Shown: positions 1 through 10,486 of the stretch, piece after piece
Numbering within the stretch: the first letter of the stretch is position 1
Layout of the letters: each line of letters opens with the position of its first letter
From: Pohlia nutans
Taxonomy: Eukaryota; Streptophyta; Bryopsida; Bryales; Mniaceae
Assembly: GCA_022496805.1 (NCBI GenBank)
Contig: CM040096.1
Coordinates: 15,625,501 to 15,689,500, forward strand
Direction: 5' to 3'
DNA length: 64,000 bases
The notes under the pieces: generated by a model
Databases searched by the model: none
Seen by the model: the letters and a program-made list of their open reading frames with translations, nothing else
Told to the model about the DNA's origin: nothing
Program-made: the position numbers and the translations under genes

Positions 1-48
1 CTATTCCTCCAATCATTTGCAGTTATTTTCTAAAACACCAATTGATGA

Positions 49-330
49 GGTTAGGCATATGCCTTACCCCATCACTTTGATTATGTTTTTAAATTCTTAG
101 TGTTGGGGGTCAGACATATGCCTAACCCATCTCACTTGTATTATTTGTTAAAATACGAAGTGATGGAACGGTTAGGCATTCACCTAACTCCTATCACTTC
201 AATTAATTTTAAAAACTGCAAGTGATGAAGGTTAGGCAAATGCCTGACCTCCACCACTTTGATCAATTTAAAAAAACAAATGATGGAGGGTTAGACATAT
301 GTCTAACCCCCTTAACAATTTGGATTTTCA
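49..330. repeat. Palindromic tandem array 1 (locus A)
   Basis: Five copies of a palindrome close to GTTAGGCATATGCCTAAC lie about 60 bp apart, centred near 60, 119, 181, 241 and 301. In most copies the symmetry extends outwards into AGTGATGG / CCATCACT arms, so the full palindrome approaches 36 bp. Spacers are AT-rich and vary. Some copies have drifted at the centre (CATTCACC, CAAATGCC) while the arms hold. A weaker relic follows near 355. The same family recurs at 725-1110 and 5289-5434, on both sides of gene A, and was not noticed elsewhere in the window. Confidence 0.85.
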
Positions 331-426
331 AAAATAATTGTAGTGATAGGGAGTATGTCTAATCCTTTATGTTTATTTTCTTAAGACATCAGAAGGGATG
401 GTGAATTTTTTTCTCGTTCTGTGCAG

Positions 427-709
427 TTGCTGAAATCCCTAAGTTTGCTTCTGGAAGCTAAAGTTATTCATTGTGACTTGAGGCCAGAGAACATTCTTCT
501 TATTGAAAGGTAACCATTATGAATTCCATTTTCTACTTACCGAAATCTGTCATTTAGATGGAATGTGAGTTAATGTGAGTTAATATCACTGGCTTTGATG
601 ATAATGTGAGTTAATGTGAAGCATCTCGCTTTGTGGATGTATCACTCGTTTACCTTATAGGCCAGAGGATATAATAGTACGGATTCAAATATTTGATCGA
701 AGTTACTAA
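427..709 (+). pseudogene. DYRK-like protein kinase, two-exon fragment
   Basis: Bases 427-509 follow an AG acceptor and end at a GT donor. They encode LLEAKVIHCDLRPENILLIE, which matches the catalytic loop of DYRK/YAK1-type kinases (HCDLKPEN), with K changed to R. An intron of about 150 bp ends with TATAG at 660. The next frame continues in phase to a TAA at 707-709 through a segment (IVRIQIFDRSY) that sits where DFG should be, but DFG is lost. Nothing else of the kinase is visible, and palindromic arrays flank it on both sides. It is probably a host exon pair captured or stranded by a transposon, or the decayed edge of a gene lying off the left end. Confidence 0.6.
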
Positions 710-724
710 CAAGATTTTAAGTGA

Positions 725-1110
725 TGCAGGGTTAGGCATATGTCTAATCCCCTAATAACTTGCAATTATTTTTTAAATACCAAGTGATGGGGTTAGGCAT
801 ACGCCTTACCCTCATCACTTTAATTAATTTTAAAATTCCTAGTGTTGGGTTTAGGCGTATGCCTAACCCCTACCATTTGTATTATTTGTTAAAATACAAA
901 GTGATGGAACGGTTAGGCATTCACCTAACTCCTATCACTTCAATTAGTTTTAAAAACTGCATACATAACATTTAGATATGTCTATTCAAGTGATTGAATT
1001 TCTTGTGACTGTTGCCGTCATGATGTGATTGAGACACAATGAAGAATTGGTAGAAATGGTATCATGCAATTAATACCATTGGGGGGTTAGGCGTGTGCCT
1101 AACCCTCTTA
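725..1110. repeat. Palindromic tandem array 2 (locus A)
   Basis: Four palindromes of the GTTAGGCATATGCCTAAC type centre near 740, 801, 860 and 921, again about 60 bp apart. A fifth, with GTGTG at the centre, lies at 1086-1105, less than 100 bp before the gene A start codon. A stretch of about 60 bp at 162-222 recurs almost unchanged at 901-961, so the two arrays share a recent segmental duplication. Confidence 0.8.
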
Positions 1111-1181
1111 TGTTTAATCTCTTGAAACATTTTTGATTTTAATTTTCCAGTGCAAAATTTTGTAGGTGATCAAGGGATCTA

Positions 1182-4100
1182 ATGGCTTCTCGAAAGTAAC
1201 GACCCCCTAAGGAAGCTCCAAAAGTAGTGGATTCTTTTAAGAACCATGGATGGTGGATATCACGAGATGACAAGCTTCCTATTTTGCGATTGTCCGATTA
1301 TGCATGGGAAGAGAAGGATCTATGGTGTGGACTAACTTATGGTGCAGGCTACATAGCTAAAGTAGCTGAAGTCTCATCAACTGAAGAACAAGGCTTGTGT
1401 GAAGTGTTTATGCGGGGGATGAAGAGCGGTGAATCGTCTTCATATATTTTGAGGACCAAAAACATAATGCGATCTCCAGATTGTTTGTTGGAGTTGAAAT
1501 TTGGGGGTCTACCAAAATATCGAAAGTGGTGGAGTAGTGTTGGAAATATTGAACAAGATTTGCGTGAGAAGATGGTGTTTGCAGTTTCCAGCATGAATGC
1601 AAATGAGAAGGAGAGATTGAAGGTTTATATGGAGAAGCATGAGAGGGCTATTGTTGTTTTTACCTCTCGTGATGGAGGGTCTGAAATCGTACCAACTTCA
1701 TCTTTGGAAGAAGATGTTATCATTGATGGGTTATCGTTTTATGTGCATAGGCGAACATTGCTTGATAAAGTTTTGCCTCCTACATCAAATGTTGCCTCTA
1801 CATCAAAAAAGAGGAACCCAAGTTCTATACTATCATTTTCTCAAGGTCGAGGGGCTTCATCAAGTGCTAACATTGGTTTATCAGTTTTTGATTTTGACGC
1901 ACCACCTCAGCCCTCAAAGAAGATTTCAAGTCGAAGTCGGAGTAACTTGTTAGTAGGCGATGGTTCTACTTCACAAACAGTTTTAAAAAAAGATAAAATG
2001 ATCTTACCAACTCCTCATGAGATTGAGTCAGGATACGTGTTTGGTAGGGATCATTTTTTTATGTTGATATTGCTAATGTGAGACCTGCAAGCAATATTCT
2101 TACAAATCAACGAATGTTGAACACTGCAAATGCTGAGTTTGTCTACAAAAGGTTGAGGGAAAATCAACTTCTTGAAACAAACGTGATGACGTTGCGTCCT
2201 ATGGAATACTTGCCACTTTCTAACAAAGAAAATGTTATTGAACGCTATACGTTCAAAGGAGAAGAAACAAGGATTGATTTTTTGAGGTGTTTGAATGCTA
2301 TGCCCGGAGATTCATTTGAAGAAAAAAGGGATAATTTTTTACCTTTGGTTATTTGGGAACCTGTCGATGGCCAACATATTCTGCATGCTTGCCAAGTATT
2401 AGCACAACGTGATCGCGAGGCTAGTCTCATTTCTGAAGCTGAATATGAAAAGTCATTTATGAAAAGACCTGCTCAAGTTGTAGCCTACGACGAAGAGTTC
2501 AGGTATTTGGTGGCTTCTTGCAAGAAAAATGAAGAGAATACTGAAAGAATATATCATAGCACTGTTGGGGAAACCTTGGCAAAAACGCGTGCAGTATGGA
2601 AGCAATTTGGTTCACCAAACCCATACAACGATGAAGACATAGATCACCGACGTCTTTTTTTACAATGTTTGCCTAGTATTACAGGGGTTCGTTTAGGAAA
2701 AGATGGAAGTGAGTTCAGTGTCTCAAAAATGAATTTACAATTTAGAGATTATATCTCAATGGCTACAGTGAGTGATGATTGTTGGATAGCTTTGAACAAC
2801 ATGTGTAAGTCTTATGATTAAGGGTTTACATATTATTCAGAGAAGGCACGAAAAGAAGCAGTCCAATAAGAAGGTGTTGTTGGAAATACAAAATCTAAAA
2901 AATTCAAATTAAGTGAGCGTCCACGTATGTCGATAACATGGCTTAGACCATTGCAAGGAACAAGTGGAAATGATTTTGTTTTACTATGTCAAGGCGCAAC
3001 GGTGATCGAGGAGGGTCATTTGCAGAAAATGTATTTTGGAGCTTCTTCAAAATCTACTTCAGAAATGGACGTGCACACCTTGCAATATTTAGCAGATACA
3101 TCAAAGCTTCGAACAGGAATTCACAATGCTCTCAAATGGCTTGATGCCGAAGCATCTGGAGGAATTGATGATAAGAAGAATTGGTTAAGTAGAGATGTGC
3201 AAAAATATGGGGACACAAGCGCGTTAGATTTTTTTGGAAGGGATGCAACTAAAGATTTCAAGAGCAAATGGGTGCATCTAAAAGACTTTACAAGTTTTGA
3301 GGCAATGGAGAAGCATAGTGCTTTGATTCCTTCTAAAGTTCGAATTCACTTGAAGTTGATGTTGGAGGGAAAATCGAGACTTTTTGCAAATGGAAAAGAG
3401 TTGTTCATAGGAAGTGAAGGAGTTTGGAATCTAGAATTTAATTTTTCTGGAGTTAGAGGTGCAGGTATGGATACAACGGTAAAAGTGGGAGGCAACATAT
3501 TTTCTGAAGTTATGGGGAAGTTTGGAAGTCTAGCATTGTGGGTTTTTGATTGTCGTAAAGGACAAAATGGGCAGTTCTGGACAGAAATGGAGTACAAGAG
3601 TATTGTTGGGATCATATCAAAGTGGATGGAAGATGTGCCTCGTTGGAATGCAATTTTTATGTTGCCAGCTAGCGAGAATGCAGATATGGTTATAGAGTTG
3701 TTAGGATTGAAGACTTCTGTGGGGTGGCACGTTACAAAAGGAAATTATGTGTTCTCCAACCAATGTCAGGCCTCAGGAAGTGTTATTAGGGATGGACAAC
3801 GCATAATTGCAAAGTATACACCAGTGGGACCAATTATTTTTGTCATACATCATCCTCCAACAGCTCCAGTTGCAGATAATCTTGCAGCAAATGTGAAATT
3901 GTTGGATTCTATTTTTGTAGAACCTCGAGGTGGTTGGGATTTGTGTACAAAATATCGTGATGCACGTTGTCCAGCAGTTGTTGATGAAATTATTGAATCT
4001 TACTATCGACCAGGGTCGTGGATGATAGTTGCTCATGGAATCTCTCACATGATTCACACCCTTGCTGGAAAGACAACAGAAGTTATAATATTTGAATCAG

Positions 4101-4747
4101 ATGAGAACATTGCACTTTGGTTGCGTCGATGGAAACGAGAGGCAGTGGATGGAATTAAACCTGGAGACGGAGAGGAGAAATTGTGGGAAGACGGAGAAGT
4201 TGATTCATCGGAAACATCCAATGAAAGCAGTGATGATTCTTTGTGTGCAGATGAAGTCCAGAGTCCAGCGCCAAAGAGAATGAAGACAACAAATATTCAA
4301 GGAAAAGAGAAGAATGTTGTCACAAATCAAGTTGCTAGGAAGAGTTTGCTTCAAGATTTTGACGGCGAAGAGAACTTATCACAAGAAGAAGAGATAATTG
4401 CATCAACACCAAACCCAGAACGTGATGGTTTCAATTTAGATGGATATAAGTATTTTCCAGAGTTTGATCTATGGTTTGATGGAGAAGGTTGGAATACACG
4501 TGAAGAAGTCCCAAATATTGATGTAGAAGGGAGGAAAACGTACAAATATGTTAAATCGATTGGACCAGGCGAAATGTTTGGTGGTCCTTCAACAACTTCA
4601 AATGCAACAGATCTCGATGATCAGGCTCACGTTGAAGTTATAGCTGGGTTAAATGCTGCTGAAGAGTTTATCAATAGATCATCTCTTATTTCATTCGGAA
4701 AAGATGCATTTAGCTTAGGTTTGAGAAATACTGAATCTCAAACTTAA
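1182..4747 (+). pseudogene. Gene A: ParB-like / methyltransferase-like protein, intronless and broken
   Basis: From the ATG at 1182 one frame encodes MASRK, then TAA (1197-1199), then continues open. A run of T at about 2052-2059 marks a frameshift into the frame 2078-2821. In-frame TAA codons at 2819 and 2867 separate that from 2927-4747. Without these lesions it would be about 1,180 residues in one exon. The middle part has an RPMEYLPL segment and then EPVDGQHILHACQVL, resembling the ParB/DGQHR signature. The last part has FDCRKGQNGQFW where methyltransferases carry DPPY, then IIESYYRPGSWMIVAHG and VIIFESDEN, which match motif I and the following acidic strand of N4/N6 methyltransferases in permuted order. 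The catalytic motif is absent. The C-terminal 200 residues are acidic. Homology to genes B and C is by eye. Product unknown; a DNA-binding role is inferred. Confidence 0.55.
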
Positions 4748-5284
4748 GAGACTACTTGGTGATAGATTTTATGTAGTAGTGAAATGTTTTTAGATACTAA
4801 AATTATAGATATTATAGTATTTTTACTACGAAGTTATTTTCTTTATATATATGTTGGTATTGTGTGTCTTGAATATAAATGAATTTTTGAGTATTAATTT
4901 TTTTTTGTATAAAGGTTGTAAAAAAAGGAATGTTTTATGAAAATAAAGGACTAGATTGCATGTATGTTGTGAAGCATTGGATTATAGAAGTCTTGAATAA
5001 CATCATGGATGTCAAACTTTTTTAATTCTACTATTTAGGAACTATGATATTATATTCATTAATTTTTATATTATATTAGAATACAAAAGACAATTATAGA
5101 AAATCTCATGAATAGGAGATTTTAGACTTGAATGCAATGAAGATGGAATTCAATTTCCAAAGTGCAGATCTAGATTACTGATGTATGGATTTTAGTACCA
5201 ATGATTTCTAAATTCAATTTTATTTATCAATTTTTTAAAATGTACATGTTTGATTTTCAAACTAGAAGTTCTAGATACACGTGA
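4748..5284. other. AT-rich 3' flank of gene A
   Basis: No credible reading frame. The sequence is AT-rich with short poly-T and poly-A runs, including AATAAA-like hexamers that could serve gene A. No terminal repeat was recognised. Confidence 0.4.
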
Positions 5285-5434
5285 TGGATTGGCAGTTCGG
5301 CATATGCCTAACCATTTTATTGTAATTATTTTGTAAAGTTGCAAGTTAGAGGAGGTTCATTTGTATTCCTATGTGTGTCAAAAACTTAATTGACAATTGC
5401 AAGTGAAAAAGGTTAGGCTTATGCCTAACCCTTT
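5285..5434. repeat. Palindromes downstream of gene A
   Basis: Two more copies of the locus A palindrome lie at about 5292-5312 (GGCATATGCCTAACC, left arm worn) and 5410-5431 (GTTAGGCTTATGCCTAAC). They show that the repeat family brackets gene A on both sides and is not only a promoter array. Confidence 0.75.
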
Positions 5435-5863
5435 TATTTGATTTTATTAATTGATTCTTTCAATATTCTAATTTGGAATAAGTATTTGTCATACTTGTTG
5501 TATTGGAAATGGCAGCATCACTTCAATGTAAATAAGAACATTAAAAAAAAATTAAGAATCATTTTTACTTGTATTTTTAGGTGTTTCAATCAATCAAAAA
5601 CAAATTTTGACCAAAATTTAAAGTGCACATGCTATTGTGCACTTTTAACGAAATGGATGTTTTGGAAGAACCCACAATTCACAGCATGCAACCCAAATGG
5701 GCTGAACAAAAGTTCTTTTGAGGTGCCCAATGAATTTCAATGGCTTAGATTTTGGCAACCTTACCCAAGGTGTTGAAGTTGATTTCAACATTGAGGTGTT
5801 TTCACTTTGAAAAATTCCTATGAGTGGAGTTTTGATCGTACGGACATAATTCCAATTGGGTTG
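5435..5863. other. Intergenic, no gene seen
   Basis: A 112-codon open frame here has no family resemblance, begins without context and sits in AT-rich DNA. I regard it as chance. Confidence 0.4.
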
Positions 5864-5867
5864 TAAA

Positions 5868-5998
5868 CACTAGTAGGATTTTGGTCCTTTATAACTGGTC
5901 TTTTGTGACTTAAACGACTTCTTTTCTAAAGAATTGAGTCAAAAAGGACCATGTAAGTCACAAAGGACTAGTTATAAAGGACCAAAATCTTACTAGTG
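5868..5998. mobile_element. CACTA-type hairpin MITE, 131 bp
   Basis: Ends CACTAGTAGGATTTTGG and CCAAAATCTTACTAGTG are inverted repeats whose pairing continues for about 45 bp (GGTCCTTTATAACT...), leaving a small loop. TAAA occurs immediately outside both ends (5864-5867 and 5999-6002). CACTA elements normally leave 3 bp, so either the TSD is atypical or one base matches by chance. Confidence 0.75.
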
Positions 5999-6002
5999 TA
6001 AA

Positions 6003-6529
6003 GAAGAATTGTATGTTATGACATCAAACTTTTTGTTTTGAAAAAAAGTTTTTTTTAAAGCCTGGACAACTCGGGAAAATGGACAGGGACCACAAATTGG
6101 TCTCTTGGGAGCTTAGAGGTTAAATTGACCACCTTGTTTGATTAGCATTAGAAGAGATCTGAAGCCTCTAGAGGGTTGTTTTAAAACTCGTGCCAAAAAT
6201 AAAATTTTAAATTAAAAAATATTTTAAAAATAAAATATTATTAAAAGTTATTAAAAAAGTATCAAAAATATTTTTTATTATTTAATTAAATTTATTATTA
6301 AAAACATATTTTAAATATATTAAAATTTTAATATCCAGCCAAACGTTGCTGGAAGGCGACTACATTAGATTTAATATTTTTAATATTTAAAAATTAATCC
6401 TTTTTAATATTTTAATTTTTTTGGGGAATAGTAACTCGCAGCCTTGTTGAGGCCTCAAATTTCCTCTTATGTAAGGCACTAGAGATGTCTTTAGTTTCAC
6501 CACAGGGAACACCCAACCTTTATTGTTCA
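6003..6529. other. AT-rich spacer
   Basis: Mostly A/T with runs of AAAATATT-like sequence at 6190-6430. No gene, RNA or clean repeat seen. Confidence 0.4.
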
Positions 6530-7040
6530 TATAGAATCTTACCTATAAGATATGATAGATTCTTCTGATTACTGTAAATGTTGGTGAAACTCAACAATAA
6601 ATATGGTAAAGAACTTAGAAGCTTATTGATCTAGTTTGTCTTTGTCATTGCAAATGACTTCCATTCCTGCCAATTGATCAATCAATGAGCTAAATTTGGA
6701 AATCGCACTTACCATATTCTCATACTCATCCGCTTTGAAGGACCAAAACTCCTATAGTAGAAGTCTCTTTAAACGCATATCATTCATCTTATAGATGTGA
6801 CAGAGCTCATCCCATGCTTCTTTAGTTGAGTTACATTGAATGATATGATGAAGTGGCTCATATAAGAGAGGGCTATTTGATCACATTCTAACCACTTAAT
6901 CATAATGATATTAATAGCAATACCAACATTGGCTCTCCGAGCTTCTCCACTTTTTCCTTGGACTCTTTTCACTTCTTGTTTTCTCTTGACCTCTAAATGC
7001 TCAAACCATTTTCTGGTTGCTGCCCAAATTTAACGGGTTG
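6530..7040 (-). pseudogene. Ty1/copia gag (UBN2-like) relic
   Basis: Read on the minus strand, the segment yields KEAWDELCHIYKMNDMRLKR, then a stop, then ISKFSSLIDQLAGMEV, and after a one-base shift LLSSLPYLLLSFTNIY. The order AxxxWxxL, a heptad-like helix, FxxLxxxLxxxG and LLxSLP is that of the copia gag UBN2 domain. At least one stop and one frameshift break it. No reverse transcriptase, integrase or LTR is visible nearby, so only a gag fragment remains. Confidence 0.6.
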
Positions 7041-8357
7041 TCATGACCAAAAAATTTTGTTTTTGAAAAATTTAAATTTTTTTTGTAATACTAAATCAGG
7101 TCTACTTTCCAACGCACTTTGAATTATGTCAATCAGAGTTAAACTCCACACGAGGGAATTTTTCAAAGTGGATCACCTCAACATTGTCTTAGTGTTATAG
7201 AATTTGCTACTTGGGGAAAGTAATGATGTTCCCTCCATCATTTCTTTTGCTTTTTTAAAGTTTACAATAGATAAACCAACTTTAACCAAAGATGCTAAAT
7301 CTTAAATTCTAAAAGTGAAAATTATAATTTATACAAATTTTCAAAGGTTAAATTCATTAGAAAAAGATCTAAAGTTATTTTTGGAAGTTTGATTGTATGG
7401 ATAATTTGTAGAGATGATGCCCTACATTTTGTCTAGTGAACCAAACTTCATCAAACATATGAAAGGCACATATTATAACACATCTGTGTTTTGTCCAATA
7501 CCCCTCGGGCTTTTAGGGGTTGATTACCGGTTAAACTTGTATACAAAAGTGTGCATAACTTAAGCATAACTACTTCAAATCACAAAATTCTTTTTGGAGG
7601 TGAAAGTTTACTTAATTGTGCAAGTATTCTTAGTAGAATAATACTAAAAATAAGTTAGAGTATACTATGCACAATTGAGCCTGAAACTTTGATCACAACT
7701 CATTTTTCTTCTCATTCAACTCATGCACATTCTTCACAAAATTCTTGATTTTTTTCAATATCTCATGCATAAAAACTTTAAATCACAAAATTCTTTGTGG
7801 AGGTGGAAGGTGACTTGGGCTTCTAACTTTTCTTAGTTGAAAACATTTCAAAATAAGATCATTGACTATGCTCAATTGTTTACCAAAATCTACTGAAAAA
7901 TATCATGGTGTAGTGAGAATTCACATGGGCTTGCAAGTTCTTCTTATCGCATATCATTTAGGAGTGGTTTGAAATGAATTTGGTTACTAGATCAGCTCTT
8001 TCTCCTTCTACAACTCACACTTTAATACCCACACGTTATTAAGAAATGTGAAGAATGGTAATTATTCAACATATCGACAATTCTAGAAAATAATCTATGT
8101 GAAATTCGGCAAAAACTACTTGTAATTTCCAAAAAAAAAACTCGCCATGTTATTTTTTTATATTGTTTTTGTCCGAACCTGCTGTCCAGCTATGGTATAT
8201 ATATCATCCTACATTGATACCTGAATAATGGTATCATCCTAGGCTTGTACTCATCAGCATGAGAGAGATGGCTTTCTGCATCAGCTCACTGATTCTAAAG
8301 ATGTGATTTCAAATGCTCATTGCGCACACACCGCCTGGAGGTAAAAGATGAGCTTAG
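7041..8357. other. AT-rich spacer, no gene seen
   Basis: No coding potential on either strand. A loosely repeated phrase around AAATCACAAAATTCTTTTGG occurs near 7575 and 7785 with similar surroundings, suggesting an old local duplication. Confidence 0.35.
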
Positions 8358-8361
8358 CTAG

Positions 8362-8930
8362 CCCCTAACTGCCTAAGCATCCATTTTTTGGACGATGTAC
8401 AGATTTCATTCATAATTTCTCATCCGCCATGCACTTTTAGCAGTGTGGAATTTTTACTGTAGATTCTATGGGAAGTTAGCTTCATGCATATGTGATGTGA
8501 TTAGAAAGGGGATGATTTGTGAAATTTTTATGCCTCATTTCATGTTGTAGTGATTCACCCAAAATAATGAAGATTTCAGTGTAAAAGTGCTTAAAAAAAA
8601 GTCAACTCATAAAATTAAGCAACCAAAAAATCTCCAAAAATCACTACACTTAGAGTATTACATTTTAACCAATCACAATGAATTTCATCCGTAGATTGTC
8701 AATATCTTATTCGTAATTGAATTACAAAATAATTTTGAATTTCACGTTTCAAATTTCATACAAAATTATTGGTAATAGCAATCATAGATCTAACCGTATG
8801 GATAGAATCTAAGATTCATAATATACAACTTTTATTCATATATCAAGTTCAAAATATCCCTCTAGGTTGCATTTTATAATGCATCTTTGCAAAACTGCCG
8901 AATTTGAAGAGGGCTCTAGGCATTTAGGGG
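8362..8930 (-). mobile_element. MITE, CCCCTAA family, 569 bp
   Basis: Ends CCCCTAACTGCC and GCATTTAGGGG are inverted and flanked by CTAG on both sides (8358-8361, 8931-8934). The inside is homologous, in reverse orientation, to the elements at 14156-14723 and 25143-25887; they share a phrase around GCAAAGATGCATTATA followed by a TATGAATAAAAGTT block. The other copies have TTAA flanks, so CTAG may be a mutated or variant four-base target. Confidence 0.65.
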
Positions 8931-8934
8931 CTAG

Positions 8935-9586
8935 GCTCTTTGGAAGGAGATCAAGATTCCCTACAAGATAGAGTGGTGATATGCTACAAACTTTCCTGCC
9001 ATGACAACTCACTAGCAGCACCAAGCCATGTGTATCACACCGCTACTCAAACGAGCCCAATAGGTTTCGAACCCGGACCACATAATTGTGATACAACGCC
9101 CTTCACCAACCAACCAAAGAACTCATGACTTGGCGATAATAATTAACCCAAAACATACCTTTATACTATCTAGCACTTAACCATCATTAATTTGCTATTT
9201 TTTTGTTACTGTTACTGTTACTTTGTTTCGGTTACTATAGTGTCCATCCTCGAAAGGGGAGAGTAGTTTTGTCCCAATGTCCCTATGTCCAGTGGGCACC
9301 AGGTCATTGACATTACGAACGGACACTTTATTCACGCCGGCCTTGCAAAAGGGTCGGTGTTTCTATCTATCTATCTGGTGATATGCTCCGTTTGCTGTAG
9401 AAATGTGCAAGCTGTTGAGGGTCAAAATCTCCCTTCATTGAGAGGACATCCTGTATTTCTCTCGGCCCAGAATGGATAGACGACACCAAGGCGACTTTTG
9501 CATCCACCAGAAATCCGGGTCAGCTTGAATTTCACGGCGACGACTTTTGGTATCCATCAGAAATCTGGGTGAACACTCTCGGCAAC
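8935..9586. other. Intergenic upstream of the cysteine-rich pseudogene
   Basis: No gene recognised. Contains a near-duplicate phrase GACTTTTG...CATCCACCAGAAATC / CATCCATCAGAAATC at about 9490-9570, probably promoter-proximal sequence of the gene that follows. Confidence 0.35.
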
Positions 9587-9593
9587 TATAAAA
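9587..9593 (+). promoter_or_regulatory. TATA box of the cysteine-rich gene
   Basis: TATAAAA lies about 90 bp before the candidate start codon at 9679, a normal distance for a plant core promoter with a short leader. Confidence 0.5.
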
Positions 9594-9678
9594 CAGATGC
9601 ATGAAACACACCAATCCATCAATTGTATTGACCCCGACTCAAACTACTTCATCTGGAAAAGATCACAGCACCTCAACC

Positions 9679-10486
9679 ATGGCGACAATCTTCGGACATT
9701 CCACATGTATCATTTGTTGCAGTACTCATCGTCTTCGTCACTGTCTGCTCTCTACACACTGGTGAGCTTAATTACATACTTGAGTCTTAGTCTTCGATTG
9801 TTCGGTAACAGAGGTTGCATTTTCGCCCTTTCTGAATTGATGTTTTTGTTCTCGAGCTCCGAAAAGCTCATAGACGAACGTTCAGAACTTGCGTTGCATT
9901 CTCTGTAACTTGTTGTGTCTCCAACGGCTGCGAGGTCGCCACCCTCACGAACCTCAACCACTGCGGGAAGTGCAACAACAAGTGCCCGGCACCATCCCCA
10001 CCTGCACGAACGGCCACTGCACTTCCAAGTGCAAGACTGGCTACGCCGACTGCAACCACAACAGGGCGAAAGCCGGCTGAGAGACGCTCACCGCGGGAAC
10101 CGACCCGCTCAACTGTGGGTCCCTTTGCAAGGAGGATCAGTATCCGTTCGCGGTGTCCAAGTGCAACGCGGGCAAGTGCGGGATCTTGCTGTGCTACCGC
10201 GGCAACACAGATTGCAATGGCCTGTTGGCGGATGGGTGTGATCGAGCAGAACACTTTCGACAATTCGATGTCGTGCGGGAGCAGTGGGAATGTGTGCCCG
10301 ACGTATCCGAATGCGGTGCCGTTGTGTGCGAATGAGTTCTGCGGTCTGTGTCAAGACGGGTTCGCTTATTGCTATGCCCCGGAGATCGATCAGCGCGGGT
10401 GTTCGAAGATTTTCTTTGATCGCGATGTGAACAATTGCGGAGGGTGCAACGTTGTGTGCGCCGCTGGGCAGAGCTGTCAACAGTGA
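9679..10486 (+). pseudogene. Secreted cysteine-rich protein, STIG1-like, decayed
   Basis: GC-rich coding DNA starts at ATG 9679. A one-base shift leads into a hydrophobic stretch (VSFVAVLIVFVTV) that looks like a signal peptide. A donor at about 9762 and acceptor at 9885 open a second exon with CCVSNGCEVATLTNLNHCGK and later NCGGC-type and CxxGxxxC spacings, about 20 cysteines in all, recalling STIG1-like or other NCGxC-repeat secreted proteins. The frame breaks near 9990, has TGA where the repeat expects TGC (about 10078) and shifts again near 10245 before ending at 10486. The strong codon bias against AT-rich flanks shows it was once a real gene. Family assignment is tentative; loss of function is likely. 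Confidence 0.5.

Noticed and set aside
1..1110. Palindromic arrays as a CRISPR array
   Set aside because: Spacers are similar to one another and the repeat is palindromic at fixed 60-bp period; the setting is a plant nuclear genome and no cas genes occur.
5438..5776. 112-codon frame as a small gene
   Set aside because: No family features, AT-rich composition, isolated between repeats.
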